Shown: piece by piece, positions 6,501 through 14,592 of the stretch | Layout of the letters: every line of letters begins with the position of its first letter | Numbering within the stretch: the stretch's first letter is position 1 | DNA from: Actinomycetes bacterium | GTDB taxonomy: Bacteria > Actinomycetota > Thermoleophilia > Solirubrobacterales > 70-9 | Direction of reading: 5' to 3' | DNA: 22,791 bases | NCBI GenBank assembly: GCA_023434465.1 | Contig: JAEYSQ010000008.1 | Span: 1-22,791, forward strand | Notes under the pieces: generated by a model | The model's input: only the letters and a program-made list of their open reading frames with translations | Told to the model about the DNA's origin: nothing | The model's database searches: none | Program-made: the position numbers and the translations under genes

Positions 6501-7448
6501 ATGGACCCTGGTCTCGAGTTTAGGCTCGCGAGACGAAGGGAACAGGTCCAGCGGCGCACGATCGTCCGCCGGCGAATCATGCTCGGCCTCGCCGGGGGAG
6601 CATTGCTGGCGGCAATCCTGGCCCTCTTCTTCCTGCGCGGCACTGACGATTCCGGCCAGGAGGTCGCGCCGGTCACAGCGGGGGGCGCAAACAGTTCGAA
6701 CCAGAACCAAGCCGGTGAGCAGCCGTCCGGAGGCGCTGACGGCCAGCGCGGCGGCGCTCGTCCCGACGACACCTGGAAGCCGCATACCGGCCCGGTTCCG
6801 ATCCTGATGTACCACGTGATCGGCGATCCCGAAGGCGAGGTGCCTTACCCCGACCTCTGGCTCAGCGAGAGCGACTTTCAGGCACAGGTCGACTGGCTCG
6901 AGGAGAACGGCTACACCGCCGTGACCCTGGTCCAGGTCCAGGACGCCTGGTTCGACGGTGGCACCCTTCCTCCGAAGCCGGTCGTCCTCTCCTTCGACGA
7001 TGGCGTGCTCGGTCAGTACGTCTACGGAATGCCGATCCTCCAAGAGAAGGGCTGGGCCGGTCAGCTCAACCTGAAGGCGGAGGGTTCCGACCTTTCGAGC
7101 AAGCAGGTGAAGAAGATGCACCGGGCCGGCTGGGAGATCGCTTCACACACGATCACCCATCCCGACCTGACCACCCTCGACCCCGCCTCTCTCGAATCAG
7201 AAGTGGCTGGTTCGAAAGCACAGCTCGAAAAGGAGCTGGGCATCGAGATCGTCAACTTCTGTTACCCGGCCGGCCGGTACAACGATGCGGTCATCGCCGC
7301 GGTCGAAACCGCCGGCTACCGCGGCGCCACCACGGTCAATCCCGGCCTCGGCGAAAAGTCAATGCCCTTCGAGCTCAACCGCATCCGCATCAACCGCGGC
7401 GACGACGCAGCCGACCTCACCGAGAAGCTCACCAGCGCCGGCGCCTAG
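6501..7448 (+). CDS. membrane-anchored polysaccharide deacetylase (NodB domain)
   Basis: A carbohydrate esterase family 4-type enzyme, probably N-deacetylating a cell-wall or extracellular polysaccharide. The 315-residue protein has a transmembrane anchor (about 26-45), a Gly/Gln/Asn/Ser-rich linker (50-90) and a NodB domain. PVPILMYHVI begins near residue 98. The motif SFDDG at 164-168 supplies the catalytic and metal-binding aspartates; HTITHP at 216-221 supplies the two metal-binding histidines; CYPAGRYN at 254-261 forms the substrate groove. All key residues look intact, so an active enzyme outside the membrane is expected. The substrate cannot be read from sequence. Cotranscribed with the beta-propeller gene (2-base gap). 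Confidence 0.9.
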   Translation: MDPGLEFRLARRREQVQRRTIVRRRIMLGLAGGALLAAILALFFLRGTDDSGQEVAPVTAGGANSSNQNQAGEQPSGGADGQRGGARPDDTWKPHTGPVPILMYHVIGDPEGEVPYPDLWLSESDFQAQVDWLEENGYTAVTLVQVQDAWFDGGTLPPKPVVLSFDDGVLGQYVYGMPILQEKGWAGQLNLKAEGSDLSSKQVKKMHRAGWEIASHTITHPDLTTLDPASLESEVAGSKAQLEKELGIEIVNFCYPAGRYNDAVIAAVETAGYRGATTVNPGLGEKSMPFELNRIRINRGDDAADLTEKLTSAGA

Positions 7449-7466
7449 TCGCCTCGAAGTCGCGAC

Positions 7467-7503
7467 ATTGAAGTTACGCGCGCTATACGCCGCTAACTTC
7501 AAT
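7467..7503. terminator. 10-bp perfect inverted repeat between convergent operons
   Basis: ATTGAAGTTA (7467-7476) pairs exactly with TAACTTCAAT (7494-7503) around a 17-base GC-rich loop in which a further 3 bp can pair. It lies in the 90-base gap between the deacetylase gene and hisF, which converge, so it most likely terminates transcription from both sides. The A/T-rich stem is unusual in this GC-rich sequence. Confidence 0.55.
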
Positions 7504-7538
7504 CTCGCAGACCAGTGGCGTCGCCGGGGGATCGGCCG

Positions 7539-8300
7539 TTAAACACGGACTGGGATTTCGTGCATGGCCATGTGCTGCTTGGCCTCGCCGACCGTGTAAT
7601 GGCCGTAATGGAAGATCGAGGCGCAGAGGACCGCATCGGCTTCGCCTTCCTTGATTGCTTCGACCAAGTGCGGAAGTTCGCCGGCACCGCCCGAAGCAAT
7701 CACCGGAACGTCGGTGGCACGGGCCACCTTGCGGGTCAGTTCGAGCTCGTACCCGACGTTGGTCCCGTCCCGATCCATGCTGGTCAGGAGGACTTCACCA
7801 GCGCCGAGCCGGGTCGCTTCGACGGCCCAATCGATCGCGTCTCGGCCGGTGGCCACGCGGCCACCGTTCAGATAGACGCCGTAGCTGCCGTCTTCTTCCT
7901 TCTTCGCGTCGATCGCGATGACCACGCACTGGGAGCCGAAGACTTCGGCCAGTTCGGCCAGCAGCTCGGGTCGTTTCAGGGCGGCGCTGTTGACCGCGAC
8001 CTTGTCGGCCCCGGCGCCGAGCACCGCCCGGGCGTCCTCGACCGAGCGGATGCCGCCGCCGATCGTGAAGGGGATGAACACGTTCTCCGCGGTTCGGCGG
8101 GCCAGGTCGACGATCGTGTCGCGGCCTTCGTGGGAGGCGGTGATGTCGAGGAAGACGAGTTCGTCGGCCCCTTCGGCGTCGTAGCGCTCAGCCAGTTCGA
8201 CCGGGTCACCCGCGTCCCGGATGTCGACGAAGTTGGTGCCCTTGACCACCCGGCCGCCGTCGACGTCAAGGCAGGGAATGATTCGCTTCAGATCGCTCAC
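7539..8300 (-). CDS. hisF: imidazole glycerol phosphate synthase, cyclase subunit
   Basis: With HisH converts PRFAR plus ammonia to imidazole glycerol phosphate and AICAR. The 253-residue (beta/alpha)8 barrel shows the catalytic first Asp in IPCLDVDGGRVVKG, FTIGGGIRS, the second catalytic Asp in VVIAIDAKK, LLTSMDRDGTNVGY and VIASGGAG. Length and motifs are typical. It starts at GTG, overlapping the hisA stop by 4 nt, with GGAAG upstream. It is the last gene of the operon; hisI and hisE, often found after hisF, are not here because the next gene is convergent. Confidence 0.97.
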   Translation of the reverse strand: MSDLKRIIPCLDVDGGRVVKGTNFVDIRDAGDPVELAERYDAEGADELVFLDITASHEGRDTIVDLARRTAENVFIPFTIGGGIRSVEDARAVLGAGADKVAVNSAALKRPELLAELAEVFGSQCVVIAIDAKKEEDGSYGVYLNGGRVATGRDAIDWAVEATRLGAGEVLLTSMDRDGTNVGYELELTRKVARATDVPVIASGGAGELPHLVEAIKEGEADAVLCASIFHYGHYTVGEAKQHMAMHEIPVRV

Positions 8301-9031
8301 TGGCTTCCTTTCAGGGCAGCGATGCCTTCGGGCACCGTGAATTTTCCTTCGAAGAGGGCCTTGCCGACGATCACGCCTTCAACATTGGCCGGGGCGCGAA
8401 GGGCCAGATCCTCGAGGTGACCGAGGTTGCCGACCCCGCCCGAGGCGATCACCGAGGCGTCGGTCGCTGCGGCGACCCGGATCAGTTCCGGGATGTTCGG
8501 ACCTTCCATGGTGCCATCCACCTCGATCGGGGTGAAGAGGAAGCGGACGACGCCGCGGCGGGTCAACTCGGCGGCCGCATCGGCGACATCCACCCCGCTC
8601 GATTCGGTCCAGCCGGCCAGCGAGACTTGACCACCGCGGGCGTCGATCCCGACCACGACTTGCTCGGCCCCGCGCTCGGTGATCAGCGCCTCGAGAAACT
8701 CGCGGTCGCGCATCGCCGCGGTGCCGACCACGACCCGGGCCGCACCCGCATCGAGGATCCGGCCTGCCGTTTCGAGGTTGCGGATCCCGCCTCCGACCTC
8801 GATCGGACAATCGACCGCAGCGGCAATCGCTTCGATCCGCCTGAGGTTGACCGGCTCACCGGTCTTCGCCCCATCGAGGTCGACCACGTGGATGTATTCG
8901 GCACCGCCGTCGGCCCACTGGCGTGCGGCGTCGGCCGGATCGTCGAAGTACCGGGTTTCCTGGTCGTACTCGCCCTTGAGCAGCCGAACCGCCTTGCCGC
9001 CGAGCACGTCGATCGCCGGGTAGAGGATCAT
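8297..9031 (-). CDS. hisA: ProFAR isomerase
   Basis: Isomerises ProFAR to PRFAR in histidine synthesis. The 244-residue barrel has LYPAIDVLGGKAVRL with the catalytic Asp, IEVGGGIRN, VVVGTAAM, FTPIEVDGTMEGPN with the second catalytic Asp, and VIASGGVG. In many actinobacteria this gene encodes the bifunctional PriA, which also replaces TrpF. The loop after the first strand (KGEYDQETRYFDDP) looks more like plain HisA, but I cannot settle this by eye. ATG start with strong GGAGGAGGG upstream; 4-nt overlaps with hisH and hisF. Confidence 0.94.
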   Translation of the reverse strand: MILYPAIDVLGGKAVRLLKGEYDQETRYFDDPADAARQWADGGAEYIHVVDLDGAKTGEPVNLRRIEAIAAAVDCPIEVGGGIRNLETAGRILDAGAARVVVGTAAMRDREFLEALITERGAEQVVVGIDARGGQVSLAGWTESSGVDVADAAAELTRRGVVRFLFTPIEVDGTMEGPNIPELIRVAAATDASVIASGGVGNLGHLEDLALRAPANVEGVIVGKALFEGKFTVPEGIAALKGSQ

Positions 9032-9660
9032 GAACCCTCCTCCTGGCAGATCTCCTTGAAATTGGTGAGCATGCGCAGGCCGGCCGAGCTGGACTTCTCG
9101 GGGTGAAACTGTGCTCCCCAGACTTTGCCCTTGCCGGCCACGCAGGCGAATTGGCTGCCATAGGAAGCGGTGCCGATCAGCTCGGATCCGGTCGGTTGGA
9201 CGACAAAGGAGTGGACGAAGTAGAAGGGCTCGCCGGGCCTCAGGCCGTCGGTCAGCCGGTCGGGTTTTTCCCAGGTCACCTCGGCCCAGCCGATATGGGG
9301 GACCTTACGGCCACCGGCCGGAACCTGGACGACGTCTCCCTCGAGCAGTCCCAGCCCTTCGGCGCCGCCCTGCTCGACGGACGATTCAAAGAGCAACTGA
9401 AGTCCAAGACAGATCCCCAGCACCGGAACCTCGCGATCGACCGCTTCCCGCAGTATCCGGTCCAGACCCAGCTGCCGGATCCTCTCCATCGCTTTCGGGA
9501 AGGCACCGACGCCGGGCAGGATCAGACCGTCAGCCTGGGCGATCGCGGCCTCATCCGTGGTGACGAGCGCGTTCGCCCCGACCTTCTCCAGGGCCTTCTC
9601 GACCGAGCGGAGATTCCCCATCCCGTAGTCGAGGATGGCGATCTGCGGGCCGCTGCCCAT
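9028..9660 (-). CDS. hisH: imidazole glycerol phosphate synthase, glutaminase subunit
   Basis: Class I glutamine amidotransferase that supplies ammonia to HisF. The catalytic Cys is in VLGICLGLQLLFE, and the His/Glu pair is in GAQFHPEKS. ILDYGMGNLRSV and LPGVGAFPKAM mark the N-terminal half. I prefer ATG 9660 (210 residues) because GAGGG lies about 9 bases before it and the family sequence begins right after. A TTG at 9675 that overlaps the hisB stop would add five residues but has no ribosome-binding site. The neighbours are hisB and hisA. Confidence 0.95.
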   Translation of the reverse strand: MGSGPQIAILDYGMGNLRSVEKALEKVGANALVTTDEAAIAQADGLILPGVGAFPKAMERIRQLGLDRILREAVDREVPVLGICLGLQLLFESSVEQGGAEGLGLLEGDVVQVPAGGRKVPHIGWAEVTWEKPDRLTDGLRPGEPFYFVHSFVVQPTGSELIGTASYGSQFACVAGKGKVWGAQFHPEKSSSAGLRMLTNFKEICQEEGS

Positions 9661-9671
9661 GTTGTCGACCC

Positions 9672-10268
9672 TCAACCGTTCAGCGTGCCCTTGGTGCTGG
9701 GCACGCCCTTTTCTTCGAGGTCGATCGAGACCGCGACGCGCAGCGCGCGGGCAAAGGCCTTGAAGCAGGCCTCGATCATGTGGTGCACGTTCGAGCCGTA
9801 ACGGACATCGACGTGAAGCGTCAACTTCGCTCCGCCGGCAACCGCCCGGAAGAACTCCTCGGTCAGTTCGGTCTCGTAATTGGCGATCGAAGTCACGGGG
9901 ATGTCACCTCGAAACACGGAAAGCGCCCGACCTGAGATGTCAAGCGCACATTCCGCGCAGGCCTCGTCCATCGGCACCACGGCGCTGCCGTAGCGGCGGA
10001 TCCCGGCCCGGTCACCCAGAGCCTGGTCGAGGGCCTGACCGAAAACGATGCCCACGTCCTCGACCGTGTGGTGTGAACCGGTTTCGAGATCTCCGGTCGC
10101 CTTCACCTTGAGGCCAACGTTGGCGTGACGGGCGAGCAGGTCCAGCATGTGGTCGAAGAATCCGACCCCGGTTTCGATCTCGGAACCGGTCCCATCGAGA
10201 TCGAGTTCGAGTTCGATTCCGGTCTCCTTGGTATTCCGTTCGATTCTTGCCTGTCTGCTCATCGTCAT
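9672..10268 (-). CDS. hisB: imidazoleglycerol-phosphate dehydratase
   Basis: Mn-dependent dehydratase forming imidazole acetol phosphate. Metal-binding repeats are visible as FFDHML, GSHHTVEDVGIVFGQAL, MDEACAECALDISGR and NVHHMIEACFKAFARAL. At 198 residues it is the stand-alone enzyme without the phosphatase domain of enteric HisB, so histidinol-phosphatase must be encoded elsewhere. The ATG at 10268 overlaps the hisD stop; the second ATG at 10262 is better placed behind AGGA, so two residues may be excess. Confidence 0.96.
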   Translation of the reverse strand: MTMSRQARIERNTKETGIELELDLDGTGSEIETGVGFFDHMLDLLARHANVGLKVKATGDLETGSHHTVEDVGIVFGQALDQALGDRAGIRRYGSAVVPMDEACAECALDISGRALSVFRGDIPVTSIANYETELTEEFFRAVAGGAKLTLHVDVRYGSNVHHMIEACFKAFARALRVAVSIDLEEKGVPSTKGTLNG

Positions 10269-11548
10269 TCCTGGTCTGTGTCTTTGGCCCGGTCGGTGGC
10301 CGAGAGGCCGTGGACCGGCAGTCCTTCGGCCCGGGCCAGCGCGTCCAGCGGGCCGGCGAGCCTGCGGGCCGATTCGGCGTCCAAGCTTACCCGCGCAGTA
10401 CCCCGCCTGAACGTGGCCGGGGAAAGCGGGCCGAAAATCCTGCCGGTGCCATCGGTCGGCAACACGTGGTTGGAGCCGGCCACGTAGTCCCCGAAGGCGG
10501 TCCCGGACTCCTCGCCGATGAAAACGCAGCCCGCGGTCCGGACTTCACCCGCCAGCGCCGCGGAGTCGATGCCCATCAGTTCCAGATGCTCAGGGGCAAT
10601 CAGATTGACCAGTGAAATGGCCTCGGTCGCCGAGGGTGCCTCGACCAGTGCCAGCCGGCATTCGTTCACGCTCGGGTTCTCGGCTGCGACGGCCTCGACC
10701 TCGGCTTCCAGTTGCTCGAGGAGACCCGGGGCCGTGGCGATCGCGACCAGGGGGCTCTCCTCCCCATGCTCTGCCTGGGCACAGAGATCGAGCGCTGCCC
10801 AACGCAGGTTGGTCTTCGAGTCAAGAACGACGGTCAGGTCGGACGGGCCGGCGAGCGAGTCGATCGCAACCTCCCCGAAGACCTCGCGCTTGGCGGCCTG
10901 GACCCAGGCGTTCCCCGGCCCGGCGATCACGTCGACCGGGCGGATCGTTTCCGTCCCGCGGGCCAGGGCGAAGATGGACTGGGCACCGCCCACCGCGTAG
11001 ATCTCGTCGACTTCGCAGAGAGCCGCGGCTGCAAGGGTGGTGGGATCGATCCTGCCGTCAGGTCCCGGTGGCGAGACGAGCACGACCCGTCCGACCCCGG
11101 CGACGCGGGCGGTGACGCAACCCATGACCACGGTCGAGGGATACGAGGCGCGACCGCCCGGGGCGTAAACGGCGGCGGCTCCGACCGGCACCTCGCCGAC
11201 CGTGACCAGGTGGCCTTCGGGAAGCTGGACGGTCTTCTCGTCCTGGCCCAGCTGGGCTTCGGCCACCGTTCGCACGTTTCGGATCGCGGTTTCGAGGGCC
11301 GACCGAACCGTGGAATCGAGTTCTTCGAGGGCCTCAAGTGCCTGGTCCTGGCCGGCTCGCAGACTGAGTGTCTCCGCTTCCGGGGCATCGAACCTCGCGG
11401 TCAGCTCGAGCAGCGCGGCGTCGCCGCGCTCGCGGACTTCGGCGGCGATCCCACTGACGTCGACCGTTCGTGCTTCGTGACTCAGGAAGTCGCGGATCCG
11501 GCCGGCCAGTCGATCCGGGGCCGCCCACTCGAAGCGGCGGCTGATCAT
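10265..11548 (-). CDS. hisD: histidinol dehydrogenase
   Basis: Zn-dependent NAD oxidoreductase catalysing the last two steps of histidine synthesis. The 427-residue length is typical. Visible are the NAD/substrate region AAVYAPGGRASYPSTVVM, GGAQSIFALA, VIAGPGNAWVQAAKR, the Gln/His metal ligands in LCAQAEHG, the catalytic Glu-His in IAPEHLELM, and GDYVAGSNHVLPT. The usual YVAGPGN reads VIAGPGN. ATG start overlaps the hisG stop by 4 nt, and its own stop overlaps hisB. Confidence 0.97.
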   Translation of the reverse strand: MISRRFEWAAPDRLAGRIRDFLSHEARTVDVSGIAAEVRERGDAALLELTARFDAPEAETLSLRAGQDQALEALEELDSTVRSALETAIRNVRTVAEAQLGQDEKTVQLPEGHLVTVGEVPVGAAAVYAPGGRASYPSTVVMGCVTARVAGVGRVVLVSPPGPDGRIDPTTLAAAALCEVDEIYAVGGAQSIFALARGTETIRPVDVIAGPGNAWVQAAKREVFGEVAIDSLAGPSDLTVVLDSKTNLRWAALDLCAQAEHGEESPLVAIATAPGLLEQLEAEVEAVAAENPSVNECRLALVEAPSATEAISLVNLIAPEHLELMGIDSAALAGEVRTAGCVFIGEESGTAFGDYVAGSNHVLPTDGTGRIFGPLSPATFRRGTARVSLDAESARRLAGPLDALARAEGLPVHGLSATDRAKDTDQE

Positions 11549-12225
11549 GACTGCTCCCGGCTCTTTCCCACCACGGCCCGAAGCCGGTCCGCCAGGCCGT
11601 CAACTTCCTTGCGGCGAATCCGGTAGGAGACGCGATTCGCAACCAGCCGGCCGGAACTGGTGAGTATCTCTTCCCGCACTTCGAGGTTGTTCTCGGCCAG
11701 GGTCCGACCCGTGGCGACCAGGTCGACGATGCCATCGGCGAGGCCGACCAGCGGCGCAAGTTCGATCGATCCCTTGACCTCGACCAGTTCGACCTGGCGA
11801 CCCTGTTCGGCAAAGTACTGCTCGGCGATCCGCTTGTACTTGGTCGCAATCTTCATCATGCCGAGCCGGCGCTGGTGCTCGGTCGGGGCGACATCACCCT
11901 TCTGGGTTGCCAGAACCATCCGGCATGACCCGATCCCGAGGTCGACGAGCTCGTAGACGGGGCGGTCACTCTGCTCGAGCAAAACGTCCTTCCCGGTGAT
12001 TCCCACGTCCGCGGCTCCGGCGGATACATAGGTCGGCACGTCGGACGGCCGCATCGTGATCAGGGTGACTTCGCCACCATCGAAGACCAGTGAGCGTGAA
12101 TCACTCCGGGCACCGGAGGTATCGATGCCGATCCTGTCAACCAGGTCAAGTACCTCGCCCAGCAGGGCGCCTCGCGGAATCGCAATCTTCAGTTTCCCGT
12201 CGGGACCGCTCAGCTGATCAAACAC
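11545..12225 (-). CDS. hisG: ATP phosphoribosyltransferase, short form
   Basis: First enzyme of histidine synthesis, joining ATP and PRPP. At 226 residues it is the short HisG form, which lacks the C-terminal histidine-binding regulatory domain and needs HisZ to be active and feedback-inhibited. Motifs include KLKIAIPRGALLGEVLDLV, DVGITGKDVLLE, ATKYKRIAEQYF and the PRPP loop DLVATGRTLAENNL. The start is GTG 12225 with GGGGAG 8 bases upstream, overlapping the hisZ stop by 8 nt. The adjacent HisZ agrees with the short form. Confidence 0.96.
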   Translation of the reverse strand: MFDQLSGPDGKLKIAIPRGALLGEVLDLVDRIGIDTSGARSDSRSLVFDGGEVTLITMRPSDVPTYVSAGAADVGITGKDVLLEQSDRPVYELVDLGIGSCRMVLATQKGDVAPTEHQRRLGMMKIATKYKRIAEQYFAEQGRQVELVEVKGSIELAPLVGLADGIVDLVATGRTLAENNLEVREEILTSSGRLVANRVSYRIRRKEVDGLADRLRAVVGKSREQS

Positions 12226-13210
12226 CGGTGACTCCCCTTTCCAGCTGGGCCTTGTGGATCCGCTCTATGTAAAGGGTGAATCCGGCCGCAGGAAGGTCGA
12301 GTCCGAACTTGCTCATCAACCCGTCGTATCGGCCACCGCCGCCGATGATCTCGCCGACCGCGCCGTCGTAGACTTCGATCGTCGAACCGGTGTAATAGCC
12401 GACGTCGCGGAGCATGCCGAGATCGAGCAGTACCTGGCGGCTTATCGACCGGGTAGATATCTCCTCGAAAGTGCCGGTGAGGCGCTCGAGAGCAGCAGCG
12501 AACTGCTGCCCACCGAAGGTCCTCGCTTCTTCGAGGACCTCGGCCCCGCCGCGGAGCTGACTGAGCTTCACCGCCTGGACAATCGCTTCCCCATCGAGCT
12601 CGCCGGAGCCTCCGAGCGCCACTTCGACCCCGACCAGGTCGTGGTCAGCCAGCAGTCCGGAGACCCGGGCCGTCAGTTCGGGACTGGCACCGATGTCTTC
12701 GAGCAGCGAGGTCCAGAGCCGCGAGTGACCGAGACCGATAACCGCCTCGTCGAGGCCGACCGCGGAAAGCGAGCGGTCCAGCAGCTCCACGACCTCGGCG
12801 GTGCCACCGTGGCCGGGTACCCCGATCAGCTCCACCCCGGCCTGGCCGAACTCGCGCAACTCGCCCCGCTGCGGGGTCACTGCCCGGTAGGCGTTGGCGA
12901 AGTAGCTGAGCCGGTGCGGCGGCTCGAGATCCCGGAAGCGGTCGGCTACCAGCCGGGCGATCGGGATCGTCATGTCGGTGCGGAGCGCGAGCAGCTCACC
13001 CCGCTCGTCGAAGAAGCGGTAGGCGGCCCCGGCCGAATCGCCGTCGCCGAGCTCGAGCGCGTCGGCGTACTCCAGGGTCGGGGTCCGGACCTCGCGAAAG
13101 CCGGCCTGCCCGAAGGTTCCGAGCAGGGCCGACTGGATGGCGCGGAGTTCGCTCATCTCGTCCGGGAGGACGTCCCGGGTTCCTGGCGGGATCGGACGGA
13201 TCATCGGCAT
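12218..13210 (-). CDS. hisZ: ATP phosphoribosyltransferase regulatory subunit
   Basis: A histidyl-tRNA-synthetase paralogue that complexes with short HisG and binds histidine for feedback control. The 330-residue length covers the class II catalytic fold without the anticodon-binding domain of HisS. PPGTRDVLP, LALRTDMTIPIAR, RLSYFANAYRA and YYTGSTIEVYDGAVGEIIGGGGRYDGLM-like blocks are present. The tandem position before short hisG is what separates it from a true HisS. It lies 6 bases after murA; ATG 13210 or 13204 could be the start. Confidence 0.93.
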   Translation of the reverse strand: MPMIRPIPPGTRDVLPDEMSELRAIQSALLGTFGQAGFREVRTPTLEYADALELGDGDSAGAAYRFFDERGELLALRTDMTIPIARLVADRFRDLEPPHRLSYFANAYRAVTPQRGELREFGQAGVELIGVPGHGGTAEVVELLDRSLSAVGLDEAVIGLGHSRLWTSLLEDIGASPELTARVSGLLADHDLVGVEVALGGSGELDGEAIVQAVKLSQLRGGAEVLEEARTFGGQQFAAALERLTGTFEEISTRSISRQVLLDLGMLRDVGYYTGSTIEVYDGAVGEIIGGGGRYDGLMSKFGLDLPAAGFTLYIERIHKAQLERGVTGV

Positions 13211-13216
13211 CCGGCC

Positions 13217-14503
13217 CTACTCGTCTACACGCTCGATATGCGCGCCGAGCGACCGCAGCCGGTCGTCGATGTTCTCGTAGCCGCGATCGATCTGGCGGAT
13301 GTTCCCGATCTCCGAGGTGCCCTCGGCGGCCAAGGCGGCGATCAGCATCGCCATGCCGGCCCGGATGTCGGGGCTGTCGACCCGCTCGCCGTGCAGCCGG
13401 GTCGGGCCGCTGATGATCGCCCGGTGCGGGTCGCAAAGGGTGATCCTCGCCCCCATCGCGACCAGCTTGTCGACGAAGAAGAGGCGGTTCTCGAACATCT
13501 TCTCGAAGATCAGGATCTCGCCCTCGGCCTGGGTCGCGAGGGCCAGGGCGATCGAGGTCAGGTCGGCCGGGAAGGCTGGCCAGGGGCCGTCTTCGATCTT
13601 CGGGATGGCTCCGCCAGCGTCGGGCTGGACCCGCAGGTTCTGTGAGGGCGGGACGATCACGTCGGTCCCTTCGACCACCGACTGGAAGCCGAGCCGGCGG
13701 AACTGGCGGCGGATCATGACCAGATCGAAAGGTTCGATCTCGCGGATCCGGAGTTCGCCGCCGGTGGCCGCGGCCAGGGCCATGAAACTGGCGATCTCGA
13801 TGTGATCTGGAGTGACCTTGTGATCGGCTCCGCCGAGCTCTTCCTGCCCGTGGACGATCATCACGTTTGAGCCGATCCCGTCGATCGGCGCACCCATCTT
13901 GACTAGCAGCCGGGCCAGGTCCTGGACATGCGGTTCGGAAGCAGCATTGAGGATCGTGGTCTCGCCAGGGGTGAGAGCGGCCGCCATCAGGGCGTTTTCG
14001 GTGCCCATGACCGACGGCTCGTCCATGAAGATCTCCGCCGCGCGCAACCCGCCGGGCGGAGCGTTCAGCTCGATCCAGCGATCTCCGCCGACCCGGGCCC
14101 CGAGCTCGCGAAAGGCGTCCAGGTGGGCATCGAGTCGCCGCCGGCCGATGAAGTCGCCACCAGGCGGAGGCATGTTGACGCTGCCGAAGCGGGCCAGTAG
14201 CGGCCCGGCCAGGAGGAACGAAGCCCGGATCGCCGCGGAGAGACTCTCGTCGAGCGAGGTCCCGTCGACGTCCCTGGCGCAAAGCCGGACCGTGTTGTCC
14301 TCCACCCACTCCACCGTCACGCCCAACGCAGCGAGAAGTTCGATCTGCGCTTCCGTGTCGCGGATCCGCGGCACGTTCGCAATCGTCACAACCTCCTCGG
14401 TAAGAAGGCAGGCGGCGAGGATCGGCAGCGCAGCATTCTTGTTGCCTGCGGCCGTTATCTCACCGGAGAGCGGAACCCCGCCCTGAATTACGAACTTCTG
14501 CAT
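13217..14503 (-). CDS. murA: UDP-N-acetylglucosamine 1-carboxyvinyltransferase, Asp-type active site
   Basis: Transfers enolpyruvate from PEP to UDP-GlcNAc, the first committed step of peptidoglycan synthesis. The 428-residue protein shows the catalytic Lys in AAGNKNAALP (residue 22), IRASFLLAGPLLARFG, SVMGTENALMAA, FPADLTSIALALATQAEG and the conserved Arg in IRAGMAMLIAAL. The active-site loop reads PPPGGDFIGRRRLDAHL: position 117 is Asp, where most MurA enzymes have Cys. The same Asp in Mycobacterium tuberculosis and Chlamydia MurA prevents fosfomycin alkylation. First gene of the histidine operon, 6 bases before hisZ. Confidence 0.95.
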   Translation of the reverse strand: MQKFVIQGGVPLSGEITAAGNKNAALPILAACLLTEEVVTIANVPRIRDTEAQIELLAALGVTVEWVEDNTVRLCARDVDGTSLDESLSAAIRASFLLAGPLLARFGSVNMPPPGGDFIGRRRLDAHLDAFRELGARVGGDRWIELNAPPGGLRAAEIFMDEPSVMGTENALMAAALTPGETTILNAASEPHVQDLARLLVKMGAPIDGIGSNVMIVHGQEELGGADHKVTPDHIEIASFMALAAATGGELRIREIEPFDLVMIRRQFRRLGFQSVVEGTDVIVPPSQNLRVQPDAGGAIPKIEDGPWPAFPADLTSIALALATQAEGEILIFEKMFENRLFFVDKLVAMGARITLCDPHRAIISGPTRLHGERVDSPDIRAGMAMLIAALAAEGTSEIGNIRQIDRGYENIDDRLRSLGAHIERVDE

Positions 14504-14552
14504 CTGTGTGCGTACCCCGCGGTTGACGGTTTTCGTGGACTGGACGGGGACC

Positions 14553-14582
14553 TTGCAGCCCGACCGAAAGCCGCTCTAGGGT
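14553..14582 (+). promoter_or_regulatory. candidate promoter of the alpha/beta hydrolase gene
   Basis: TTGCAG (14553-14558) and TAGGGT (14577-14582) are separated by 18 bases and lie in the 89-bp gap between murA and the hydrolase gene. The hydrolase ATG begins 10 bases after the -10-like box, so the transcript would be nearly leaderless, in keeping with the absence of a ribosome-binding site. Confidence 0.3.
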
Positions 14583-14592
14583 AACAGCGGAC

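Noticed and set aside
8297..9031. Annotating HisA as bifunctional PriA
   Set aside because: The active-site loops look more like plain HisA, and the decisive evidence (absence of trpF in the genome) is outside the window.
10712..11626. A 304-codon + strand frame
   Set aside because: Antisense to hisD and hisG with no family resemblance.
12254..13645. A 463-codon + strand open frame
   Set aside because: It is antisense to hisZ and murA, whose motifs are complete. The long frame is a by-product of high GC.
12996..14309. A 437-codon minus-strand frame overlapping murA
   Set aside because: Same strand but wrong phase; its translation is mostly Arg/Pro/Gly/Asp and murA in the other frame is unmistakable.
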